This document shows, in pieces, positions 50,402 through 59,115 of a stretch of 64,000 nucleotides of DNA (within the stretch, counting starts at the first letter, position 1; every line of letters begins with the position of its first letter). This DNA comes from Ignavibacteria bacterium. Its GTDB lineage: Bacteria > Bacteroidota > Ignavibacteria > Tepidaquicellales > OLB5. The stretch covers positions 1-64,000 of the forward strand of contig JAIOIK010000042.1 of the NCBI GenBank assembly GCA_019912545.1. Direction: 5' to 3'. Under the pieces are notes generated by a model. The model worked only from the letters and a program-made list of their open reading frames with translations. It was not told where the DNA came from and did no database searches. A program made the position numbers and the translations under genes.

Positions 50402-52255
50402 ATGACATCAAACAGGAAGAAGATGAAGACTTCAAAAGCTCCAGGTGCCCAACATCCGAAAAAATACAAAATTTCACAATTCTTTGCCATACGGGCAATT
50501 TCAGGTTTTTCTGTTTCACCAAACGCAAAAACTATTGCATACATTACAAATACAAACGGCTCACCCAATATATGGACTATCCCAATAGAAGGCGGCTGGG
50601 CATCACAGATAACACTACAGGAAAATGCCGTGTTCGCCATTTTCTATTCACCAAAAAAAAATGAAATAGCTTTTCTATCGGATAATCAGGGTGATGAAAA
50701 CCACCAGTTGTACATGGTTTCTGATAAAGGCGGTGAAGTGACCTGCCTTACTCCCGGTCATAAAGGAGCTCAGATCCAGTTTTGCGGGTGGAACAAAAAA
50801 GGCGATAAGATAATGTTCTCTTCTAACAAAAGAGACCAGAGATATTTCGATACATATATTCTTGACATGAATTCTTTGAAAGAGGAATGCATCTTCGAAA
50901 GCAACGATCCGTTTCCGCTTGTTGCAGCAGCATGGAGCAGGGATGAGAACAAAATATTATACCAGAAGTTTTACAATAATGCAGACCAGGATATTATCCT
51001 TTTCACCAGGGATAAGAACCAGTGGCATAACCTGACTGCGCATAAAGAACCGATGAAAAATATCGGGTGTATATTCAACAAGAAAGGTGATACAGTTTAC
51101 TTTTTTTCTGATTATCAAAGAGAGTTTACAGCGCTGGCATATTACCGCATAATGAGAGGAGAGATTGGCTGGAGTGTAACCGAAAAATGGGATCTGACAA
51201 ATTACTCATTTTCTAATTCCGAAAAATTTCTTCTTTATTCAACCAACGAAAACGGATCTTCGGTTCTGAGAATGAAGAACATCAAGACCGGCAAGACAAA
51301 GAAGCTTAAGCTTCCAAAGGGAAATTGCATTTCTTATGATTTTACCCGTGATGATAAGAATATAGTTCTCATATACGACTCACCACAGAATCCGAATGAC
51401 ATTTATGTTTATGATATCAAAAAAGAGAAGCTAAAACAGATCACTTACTCTATGATAGGCGGTATTCCTAAAAGCGACCTCATAGTTCCGCAGGAAATTA
51501 AATACAAAAGTTTTGACGGACTGGAAATATACGGCTATATGTTCATTCCAAAAGGCGCTAAGAGAGATGGCAGCAACCCGGCTGTTGTGTATCCGCATGG
51601 CGGTCCAGAATTGCAGGAGAAGAACCTGTTCAACAAGTACTTCCAGATCATGGCTAATAACGGCTATGTTGTTATTGTACCTAATTTCCGGGGCAGCACA
51701 GGATATGGCAAGACTTTCCAAAGCAAAATATATAAAGACTGGGGCGGAAATGAATTCAAAGATGTACTTGGAGCGTATGACTATTTGTTGAATTCGGGCT
51801 ATACCGAAAAATCAAAAATTGCAGTCCTGGGAGGGAGTTTTGGAGGATTCATGACACTAACATGCATCACGAAAGCGCCAGAGTTGTGGAAATGTGCCGT
51901 TGATATTTTCGGGCCTTCGAACCTTTTTACATTTATGGATTCCGTTCCAGAGCACTGGAAGCCGGGCGTTGCCGCTCTTGTTGGCGATCCCATGGCAGAT
52001 AAAGAAATGCTTACAGAAAGATCTCCGATAAATCACGTAGATAATATCAAATGCCCGCTGTTTATAATTCAGGGTAAGAATGATCCAAGAGTCCGCCAGG
52101 CCGAATCAGACCAGATAGTTGAAAGAATGAAGTCGCAGAATAAGGAAGTAGAATACCTTGTACTTGATGATGAAGGGCATGGGTTTTCCAAAGTATCTAA
52201 CCAGATACTTGTTTGGGGCAAAATGATAGATTTTCTTGATTCACATTTAAAATAA
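50402..52255 (+). CDS. S9 family prolyl oligopeptidase-type peptidase
   Basis: TolB-like propeller plus 'AVLGGSFGGFMTLTCIT', 'YPHGGPELQEKNLFNKYFQIMANNGYVVIVPNFRGSTGYG', 'DDEGHGFSK'. Confidence 0.93.
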   Translation: MTSNRKKMKTSKAPGAQHPKKYKISQFFAIRAISGFSVSPNAKTIAYITNTNGSPNIWTIPIEGGWASQITLQENAVFAIFYSPKKNEIAFLSDNQGDENHQLYMVSDKGGEVTCLTPGHKGAQIQFCGWNKKGDKIMFSSNKRDQRYFDTYILDMNSLKEECIFESNDPFPLVAAAWSRDENKILYQKFYNNADQDIILFTRDKNQWHNLTAHKEPMKNIGCIFNKKGDTVYFFSDYQREFTALAYYRIMRGEIGWSVTEKWDLTNYSFSNSEKFLLYSTNENGSSVLRMKNIKTGKTKKLKLPKGNCISYDFTRDDKNIVLIYDSPQNPNDIYVYDIKKEKLKQITYSMIGGIPKSDLIVPQEIKYKSFDGLEIYGYMFIPKGAKRDGSNPAVVYPHGGPELQEKNLFNKYFQIMANNGYVVIVPNFRGSTGYGKTFQSKIYKDWGGNEFKDVLGAYDYLLNSGYTEKSKIAVLGGSFGGFMTLTCITKAPELWKCAVDIFGPSNLFTFMDSVPEHWKPGVAALVGDPMADKEMLTERSPINHVDNIKCPLFIIQGKNDPRVRQAESDQIVERMKSQNKEVEYLVLDDEGHGFSKVSNQILVWGKMIDFLDSHLK

Positions 52256-52260
52256 TAAGA

Positions 52261-53139
52261 TTGAGCTCAGACAAAATTATTGACGGAAAATTGATTTCTT
52301 CACATATTATTGAAGAAGTTAAGGCTGAATTGAAAACTTCCGGTATTCAGCCGGGTTTAGCTTTAATACTTGTTGGCAATAACCCTGCATCTGAGATCTA
52401 TGTGAAAATGAAAGAAAAAAAGTGCGCCGAGCTTGGATATTATTCCGTAACCGATAAGCTGCCAGAAGTCATCCCAGAATCTGCCTTACTCAGCCTGATC
52501 CATAAATACAATAACGATAGCAGAATTCATGGAATTCTTATTCAGCTTCCTTTGCCGAAACATATTAATGAAATGAATATTCTTGAGGCCGTTGACTATA
52601 AGAAGGATGTTGACGGCTTTCATCCCGTTAATGCAGGCAGGCTTATGATAGGCGAGAAGTGTTTCCTCCCCTGCACACCTGCCGGAATACAGGAGCTTCT
52701 CATTCGTTACAATGTTAATATAGCAGGTAAAAACACAGTAGTTTTAGGAAGAAGTAATATAGTTGGCAAACCTATTGCGAATATTCTGATGCAGAAATCA
52801 AAGCATGCCAACGCAACGGTAACAGTTTGCCACAGTGCTACTGAAAACATCAGCGAATACACCTCCCGTGCTGATATTATTATTGCCGCAATCGGCAAAC
52901 CTGAGTTTTTATTCGGCAATATGGTAAAAGAAGGCGTTGTGATAATTGATGTTGGTATAAACAGAGTTGAAGACAGTTCGGCAAAAAAGGGCTACCGAGT
53001 TGTTGGTGATGTAAATTATGAGGAGTGTTATCCCAAAGCTTCGTTGATTACTCCGGTCCCCGGAGGGGTCGGGCCAATGACGATTGCAATGCTAGTGAAA
53101 AACACACTTGATTCAGCCCTGAAGAAGATTTACAAGTAA
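52261..53139 (+). CDS. folD: Bifunctional methylenetetrahydrofolate dehydrogenase/cyclohydrolase
   Basis: 'GILIQLPLPKHIN', 'DVDGFHPVNAGRL', 'CTPAGIQELL', 'LGRSNIVGKPIANIL', 'VTPVPGGVGPMTIAMLVKNTL'; TTG start. Confidence 0.95.
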   Translation: MSSDKIIDGKLISSHIIEEVKAELKTSGIQPGLALILVGNNPASEIYVKMKEKKCAELGYYSVTDKLPEVIPESALLSLIHKYNNDSRIHGILIQLPLPKHINEMNILEAVDYKKDVDGFHPVNAGRLMIGEKCFLPCTPAGIQELLIRYNVNIAGKNTVVLGRSNIVGKPIANILMQKSKHANATVTVCHSATENISEYTSRADIIIAAIGKPEFLFGNMVKEGVVIIDVGINRVEDSSAKKGYRVVGDVNYEECYPKASLITPVPGGVGPMTIAMLVKNTLDSALKKIYK

Positions 53140-53150
53140 TAATACCTACA

Positions 53151-53202
53151 TATTCCCATCTAGAGAGGGGTGGATTCACTAACGGTGAAGACGGGGTGTG
53201 TT
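53151..53202 (-). repeat. Uninterrupted copy of the dispersed intergenic repeat (empty site)
   Basis: Reverse complement AACACACCC|CGTCTTCACCGTTAGTGAATCCACCCC|TCTCTAGATGGGAATA aligns to 23323-23426 without the two inserts. Confidence 0.8.
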
Positions 53203-53284
53203 GCTTATCATTTATTTGTATTCCGACTTAAGTTTCGGCACTTCTCATCACTTCTAGTGAAAATTATAAAGTTTAGATTTACAC

Positions 53285-54139
53285 ATGGAAAGATTATACA
53301 TTGAGCTTGAAATAGCATTTAATGAATCTACTTACGACCTTATATACAATACACTTTATGTTAACGGATTAAACTCAATACTCGAAGAAAACGGAACTGT
53401 AAAAGTATATCTTCCTGAAGGCGAGTCCGCTCATGCAGAGGGGATCAAAACTGAATTGCTGAAATCAGGCCTGATAAAAGAAAAAGATATCAGCATTGAA
53501 GACTATGCCAATCAGGACTGGAACAAGGAGTGGGAAAAGACAATTGAACCGATTTACATAGCTGAAAGGCTCGTCATTTACCCTTCTTGGAAACGAAATG
53601 ACATTGACACCACAAAAGATTTTATCCCGATAGAAATTGACCCCAAAATGTCATTTGGCACGGGACATAATGAGACTACACGGCTCATTTTAGACCAAAT
53701 GTGCCGCTATATAACTCCCCTAGCCGATAAATACATGCTTGATTTCGGCTCAGGCACGGGCATTCTCTCAATTGCTGCCATTAAACTGGGTGTTGAAAGA
53801 GTCGTTGCCATTGAAATTGATGATGACTCAATTGAAAATGCAAAAGAGTATTTTGAGATTAATAGAGTGACTGACCAAATCACTTTGCATCAATTGGATA
53901 TAAATCAGATTACAGAAAGCGGATTTGATGTGATTGCAGCGAACATTACGAGTAATGTTATCATCCCCAATCTGTCCGTCATTTACAGTAAACTAAAACC
54001 AGGCGGCAAGCTGTTCATTACGGGAATACTCAAAGAAGAAGCAGAAGAACTGATAAATCACCTGACCAAGAATAATTTTGTAATGCGGGAGCTTAAACAG
54101 CAGGCAGAATGGTCCGCTTTTTATTGTCTGAAGAAATAA
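53285..54139 (+). CDS. prmA: Ribosomal protein L11 methyltransferase
   Basis: 'DPKMSFGTGHNETTRLILDQM', 'MLDFGSGTGILSIAAIKLGVERVVAIEIDDDSIENAKEYF'. Confidence 0.93.
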   Translation: MERLYIELEIAFNESTYDLIYNTLYVNGLNSILEENGTVKVYLPEGESAHAEGIKTELLKSGLIKEKDISIEDYANQDWNKEWEKTIEPIYIAERLVIYPSWKRNDIDTTKDFIPIEIDPKMSFGTGHNETTRLILDQMCRYITPLADKYMLDFGSGTGILSIAAIKLGVERVVAIEIDDDSIENAKEYFEINRVTDQITLHQLDINQITESGFDVIAANITSNVIIPNLSVIYSKLKPGGKLFITGILKEEAEELINHLTKNNFVMRELKQQAEWSAFYCLKK

Positions 54140-54147
54140 ACTAAAAA

Positions 54148-54240
54148 CCTCAACCCTCCACGAGTATTCGACTCCTTGGAGTCGTTGACCTTCCCCTCTC
54201 CTTCGAGGAGAGAGGTGGGGTAAGCCGGGGTGAGGTGTAA
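54148..54240. repeat. ACCTCA...TGAGGT-type imperfect intergenic palindrome with 33-nt nested palindrome (54157-54189)
   Basis: AACCTCAACCC[TCCACGAGTATTCGACTCCTTGGAGTCGTTGAC]CTTCCCCTCTCC...GGGGTGAGGTG; the nested block is homologous to 23332-23363. Confidence 0.75.
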
Positions 54241-54278
54241 CTTGTTAATTGACTTATTATAGATAGATAAACTGTAAA

Positions 54279-55220
54279 ATGATCAAAACCACAATAGACA
54301 TCGGAACAAACACTATGCTAATGCTCATTGCAGAGTATGATGAAATAACTACAGCAGTTAAGACATTGCTTGATATTCAGCGCGTACCGCGTCTTGGAAA
54401 AGGAGTTGATTCAAACCGAAACATATTGTTTGAATCTACAAACAGAGCAATTGCTATTTTGAACGAATATAAGGCGATCAGCAAAGAGTATAACTCTGAA
54501 TCATTAACAGCCACTGCAACAAGTTTTATAAGGGATTCTCATAACAGGGCTGAGTTCACAAAATCAATCAAAGACGCAACAGGAATTGATATTGAAATAC
54601 TCTCCGGCGCTGATGAAGCTAAATGGACATACATCGGAGGAATATATGATAAGTTAACCGGCTCATCTGAAAGGATCACAACAATTGATATCGGCGGCGG
54701 AAGCACTGAAATAACAACTGATTTTAGATCTGCAAGAACTTTGAGTGAACTTACTCAGCAGGAAATTACCTGTAAAAGCATGAATATTGGCTCTGTAAGA
54801 ATAAACGAAAAGTTCCTGAACAGCCATCCACCAGCTTTTGAGAATATCATTCAGGCTGAGGAGTTCATAAATGAACATCTTCAGCAAATCGATTTTGATA
54901 TTTCAGGAACTAAACTTATCGGAGTAGCAGGAACTGTTACAACTCTTGGAGCAATAATGCTTGGGCTGGATAAATTTGAAGCGGATAAAGTTGATAATCT
55001 TGTAATTTCCCTAAGTGAAATCGAAAGTATTTTGAACAGACTTGTTCCTTTATCACTTGAAGAGATTTATGTTATGGGCGATTACATGACCGGCAGAGCG
55101 GATATTGTAATACCCGGAATACTGATACTGAAATGCTTCATGAAAAAATTCGGTTTTGATGAAATCACAGTTTCAACCAAAGGATTGAGATATGGTATAT
55201 TTTTAAGGGAAATGCTGTAG
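54279..55220 (+). CDS. Ppx/GppA exopolyphosphatase/phosphatase family protein
   Basis: 'TTIDIGTNTMLMLIAEY', 'TATATSFIRDSHN', 'ITTIDIGGGSTEIT', 'GVAGTVTTLGAIML'. Confidence 0.9.
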   Translation: MIKTTIDIGTNTMLMLIAEYDEITTAVKTLLDIQRVPRLGKGVDSNRNILFESTNRAIAILNEYKAISKEYNSESLTATATSFIRDSHNRAEFTKSIKDATGIDIEILSGADEAKWTYIGGIYDKLTGSSERITTIDIGGGSTEITTDFRSARTLSELTQQEITCKSMNIGSVRINEKFLNSHPPAFENIIQAEEFINEHLQQIDFDISGTKLIGVAGTVTTLGAIMLGLDKFEADKVDNLVISLSEIESILNRLVPLSLEEIYVMGDYMTGRADIVIPGILILKCFMKKFGFDEITVSTKGLRYGIFLREML

Positions 55221-55229
55221 CAAGAAAAA

Positions 55230-55275
55230 ATCCCCCCTGCCTGCAGCAGGCAGGCCTTTGTTTTTAAAGGGGGGA
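55230..55275. terminator. Terminator-like hairpin ATCCCCCC|TTTGTTTTTAAAGGGGGGAT interrupted by a 19-nt palindrome (55238-55256)
   Basis: Removing TGCCTGCAGCAGGCAGGCC restores an 11-bp perfect stem between convergent genes. Confidence 0.75.
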
Positions 55276-55428
55276 TGAATACCTTTAATGTTCATTAATT
55301 GTTAACTCAACATTAGGTTCGCACACAGAGAATCTACAATGGGGGTTTGCTTCGAAAACTAAAAATTTGAGCCGGAGTGGTTTCTCATACTTTCAAATCC
55401 TTGACAATCTATTACAGCAAATGTATAG

Positions 55429-55448
55429 ATTCCTGCCTTCGCAGGAAT
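55429..55448. repeat. Short palindrome ATTCCTGC-CTTC-GCAGGAAT
   Basis: Perfect 8-bp arms; degenerate relative at about 184-204. Confidence 0.75.
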
Positions 55449-55462
55449 GACAATCAAAATCA

Positions 55463-56083
55463 TCACTTCGTCAAATCCAAAATACCCTTATATACCAGAT
55501 TCACAGCAATCGCTAAAATAAAAAATCCCATCATTCTGGTTAAGATATTTATTCCATTAGCGCCGAGTTTTTTCATAAGCGGAAGCGAAAGGATCAAAAA
55601 CAAATATGTGACGATCCCTATTCCAAGAATGCCGATCACAAAACCGATATAATCCTCCAAATGCTTTGCGCCGCTGGAGAGTCCGATAACCGCACCGATT
55701 GCTCCCGGACCGCTGAGTATTGGCATAGCCATAGGCATGAATGAAATATCTTTGTTTTCTGCTATGGGAGTTTTATCTTTCTCGTTATCAGGCTTTGAGT
55801 TCACCATTTCCCAGCCGGTGCTTGCGACAATAAGTCCGCCCGCAATTTCAAGCACACCAAGCGATATTCCGAACAGCTCAAGCAGCAGTTTACCAATAAG
55901 CAGAAAAGTTATCAGTATGATAAAAACATTGATCGAAATTTTTTTGGCCTGAAGTTTTCTGAATTCAGGAGTATCATGCGCCGTCAAACCCGAAAATGAC
56001 GGCACTCCACCGATTGGATTTATCAGCGGAAAAAGTGCGCTGAAAGCAATACCCGCAAATGTGAATATATCTGTAATTGACAT
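55463..56083 (-). CDS. MarC family membrane protein
   Basis: 'ALFPLINPIGGVPSFSGLT', 'MPMAMPILSGPGAIGAVI', 'LTRMMGFFILAIAVNLVYKGI'. Confidence 0.9.
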   Translation of the reverse strand: MSITDIFTFAGIAFSALFPLINPIGGVPSFSGLTAHDTPEFRKLQAKKISINVFIILITFLLIGKLLLELFGISLGVLEIAGGLIVASTGWEMVNSKPDNEKDKTPIAENKDISFMPMAMPILSGPGAIGAVIGLSSGAKHLEDYIGFVIGILGIGIVTYLFLILSLPLMKKLGANGINILTRMMGFFILAIAVNLVYKGILDLTK

Positions 56084-56280
56084 TAGATTTTAATTTTCAA
56101 GTTTAATTTCTTTTGATCTTCTGAAAATGGGTGCAGCTCATCTTCAAAATACAGATCAATTGCTTCTTTTAAATTTGATACTGTCTCCTTAACTGAAAAT
56201 CCCTGAGTTACTACCGGAATATCTTCACATTCTCCGACAAAGTAACCATCTTCACCTTTTGTTACAATTGCCTTGATCAA
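56083..56280 (-). CDS. HicB-like antitoxin-family protein (orphan)
   Basis: 'MIKAIVTKGEDGYFVGECEDIPVVTQGFSVKETVSNLKEAIDLYFED' HicB fold pattern; stop overlaps marC start (TAATG). Confidence 0.75.
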   Translation of the reverse strand: MIKAIVTKGEDGYFVGECEDIPVVTQGFSVKETVSNLKEAIDLYFEDELHPFSEDQKKLNLKIKI

Positions 56281-56339
56281 TTTTCTAACTTACTATTAAT
56301 TTTTTGTTAAAATACTTTTTTGAACCATTAAGATAATTG

Positions 56340-56482
56340 CCACGACCTTTAGAGGCTGTCTCAAAAGTACCATTTTTCGGTGGCACAGACATTCTTGTCT
56401 GTGATCGTTAAACATAAATGAGGTTTTCGACAGACAGGAATGTCTGTCCCACTGGTTTTGAGTCAGCCTCTTTAGGTCGTGG
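56340..56482. repeat. MITE-like 143-bp element with about 27-bp terminal inverted repeats
   Basis: CCACGACCTTTAGAGGCTGTCTCAAAA / reverse complement CCACGACCTAAAGAGGCTGACTCAAAA (24/27); internal inverted copies of a (G/C)ACAGACATTCYTGTCTGT palindrome. Confidence 0.8.
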
Positions 56483-56555
56483 AAGAATGTGGATTTTTAT
56501 TTCGGCTTTAGCCGCTAATAAAGTATACATATATGATTGGATTCTTCGCCCGACC

Positions 56556-56572
56556 TGCCTGCAGCAGGCAGG
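56556..56572. repeat. Third copy of the TGCCTGCAGCAGGCAGG palindrome
   Basis: Identical to the first 17 nt of 55238-55256; flanked by ATTCTTCG.../...CAGAATGAC inverted sequence. Confidence 0.8.
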
Positions 56573-56596
56573 TAAACCGGTCTCAGAATGACAAAT

Positions 56597-58230
56597 CTAA
56601 TCAATCCTGCAATACTTTAAATTTATTATCCCAAGCCCGTCAACGTACATACCTGAAACTTTCTTTTGCTTCAGGTAAATAAACTGATTGTAATACACTA
56701 TCATCCAGGGTGAATCCTCAAATATTATCTTATCAATCTCCCGATAAACCCTCATTCTGTCGTCAAAATTGGTGAGCTTCAGCCCCAGGTCATATAATGA
56801 ATCCACTTTCGCATTTTTGTAGTGAGATGTATTCGGCCCTATGGGAGTCTCATTCTTGCTGTAGAATAAAGCGTAATAATTCTCGGGATCGTAATAATCC
56901 GCGCCCCAGTTTGCGCGCCAGAATGTAAGCTTTCCCTCATTCTGCGCTGAACGATGTGTTGCGCCAAGCATTTCCTCTATCTGCAGGTCAATTCCAAGCT
57001 CTCTGAACTGCGCCTGCAAGGCCTCGCAAAGCTCTCGCTGTGATTCATCGTTATGATAAACGATCTTTAACGATAATCCTTTTCCATCGGGATAACCCGC
57101 ATCCTTAAGCAATTGCTTCGCCTTTTCTTTATCGTAACTGTACCCTTTCACATCTTCTGAAAAGCCGGGCATACCTTTTGGCAGAGGACCGTTAACTCCC
57201 GGAATACCTTTGTTCTTCAATACGAACTTAACTATCTTTTCCCTATCAATCGCATAGTTAAGCGCCTGACGTAGTTTCTTGTTACCGGCAAGAATGTTAT
57301 TCTTCCCGCCTTCCATATTTGGATTAAGCATCGTTGCAAGATAAACCGTGTTAAGATATGGCTGCTTAACCAGATCAAAATTATACTCTGGCTTCAATGT
57401 ACCGTCGTCACTTGTAATCATGCCGTAAACATCAACCGACGGTTTTTCAAAATCAAGCTTGCCGCTTTTGAAGTCAAGGAATTCTGTCTCCGGACTGCGG
57501 ATGAACGATACAGAAAATCCGTCAATCTTAGGAAGCGCTGAACCGTCTTTATCCTTAGCCCAGTAGTTCGTGTTCTTCTCACAAAAAAGTTCCTTATCAA
57601 CTTCCCACTTAACAAACCTGTACGGACCCGTACCAACTACCCTAAAGCCAAAATCGTCCTTGTAAAACTCAACTGCTTCTTTGGGATAGACATATCCATA
57701 CGGCATGGTAAGTATGCTCATAAACGGAGCGAAAGGCTGAGTGAGCTTTATCTGAAATACTGAATCATTTACAGCAACAAATCCGCTAACCTCCTTCACC
57801 TTATCCGGAGAATCGGAAAATGCTTCTGCACCCATGACCTTATCGCGGTAAACCCACAAGCCTCTTGTCTTAGCACGTGGATCGCAAACTCTTTCATAGC
57901 AATACTTGAAATCAGCAGCAGTAACTTTCCTGCCCTTGCCTCCGGGGAAACACTTATCATCATGGAAGAAAACATCAGTCCGCAAATTGAACGTATAAGT
58001 CATGCCGTCGGGAGAAATATCATAGCTCTTCGCAATAAGCGGCTGGAGCTTTGCCTCCTTATCGTACTCAACAAGTCCCTCGCACGTATTTATAAGCACA
58101 TGCAGGGCGGGATAGTTGTTGGCTGTAATGGGATCAAGGCTTTCAATGCCGTTAGGATCGTTATACCTGAATATCTTATCGGTAGAGTCTTTTTTAGTGC
58201 AGTTTAGAGAGCTTAAAGAGATACTTAAAA
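56597..58230 (-). CDS. Oligopeptide ABC transporter substrate-binding lipoprotein (SBP family 5); N-terminus extended beyond the track ORF
   Basis: 'LLINTCEGLVEYD', 'ATDFKYCYERVCDP', 'FVGTGPYRFVKW', 'RQALNYAIDREKIV'; upstream frame encodes KLLLAIFLSISLSSLNC lipoprotein signal; exact start unresolved. Confidence 0.85.
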
Positions 58231-58352
58231 AAATAGCGAGAAGAAGCTTTCCCGCTGAATCGAATATTCTTATTGGTATTATTTTATTAATAATTTTGAT
58301 GATTAACTAAAGAAATGTTGGTTTTGGCTGCAAATTTGTTCAAGTAGTATAA

Positions 58353-58611
58353 TTATTTGTAAACATTTTTTCTATGCTTTATTGAAAGCACTTCAACTGA
58401 TTTTGATTTCTCATCAATCTCATAAATAACCCTGTAATCACCAACTCTGTATCTAAACAAACCTGAAAGCTGACCTGATAACTTCTTAATGTTATTACTC
58501 ATAAGGATTGATTTCAAGTTGTAAAAAACATTTAGAAAATTTTTTTGCAAGAGTCAAGTTTGCTTTTGAATATGCTTTCGCGGCGTGAGACGAAAGAGTG
58601 ACTTTATACAT
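58353..58611 (-). pseudogene. RelE/ParE-like toxin interrupted by a frameshift near 58498
   Basis: Frame 0: MYKVTLSSHAAKAYSKANLTLAKKFSKCFLQLEINPYE*; other frame: SNNIKKLSGQLSGLFRYRVGDYRVIYEIDEKSKSVEVLSIKHRKNVYK. Confidence 0.8.
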
Positions 58612-58834
58612 CACTTCTCACTTTACGCCAATCAATTCCTTTTCCGGAAGCGAACTCCTTTTTTGCAGCATTGATTTCTGAAAGAAGACCGGGAATTCTA
58701 AGAAGTTCTTTAGTAGCGGGATTATCACTACGTTCAGCCAGATAAGAAACAAAATCTTCAACTACTAAAAGCTTATCTTTTGGGAAGTTACGAATTCGCT
58801 TGCTTATGCTGCTTTTCAAAGAAGTTGTGGTCAT
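58604..58834 (-). CDS. Antitoxin-like protein paired with the RelE-like ORF
   Basis: 76 aa, overlaps the toxin start by 8 nt; 'PKDKLLVVEDFVSYLAER'. Confidence 0.7.
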   Translation of the reverse strand: MTTTSLKSSISKRIRNFPKDKLLVVEDFVSYLAERSDNPATKELLRIPGLLSEINAAKKEFASGKGIDWRKVRSDV

Positions 58835-58863
58835 AACAAATGTAATTTTAGCAGTTTATTTAG

Positions 58864-58936
58864 TGCATCCTTGGGGGCTCGAACCCCAGGCCTAATGATT
58901 AAGAGTCATTTGCTCTACCAACTGAGCTAAGGATGC
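58864..58936 (-). tRNA. tRNA-Lys (anticodon CTT)
   Basis: Minus strand GCATCCT...AGGATGC acceptor, AATGA-CTCTTAA-TCATT anticodon arm, GGTTCGAGCC T loop region. Confidence 0.93.
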
Positions 58937-59115
58937 CCACAAATATGCGATTTTCATCGTTTTCATTCAATCCCTTTTTTGATATTGTTAAGATAAAATA
59001 CAAGGTTCATTTAATTAGATAGATTTGATCCTTAAAAACATTTATTTACAAATTAGTATCATCACATGATTTGCATAAGAGACTACGGTGTGTTAAATTA
59101 ATCCTTACATAATAT

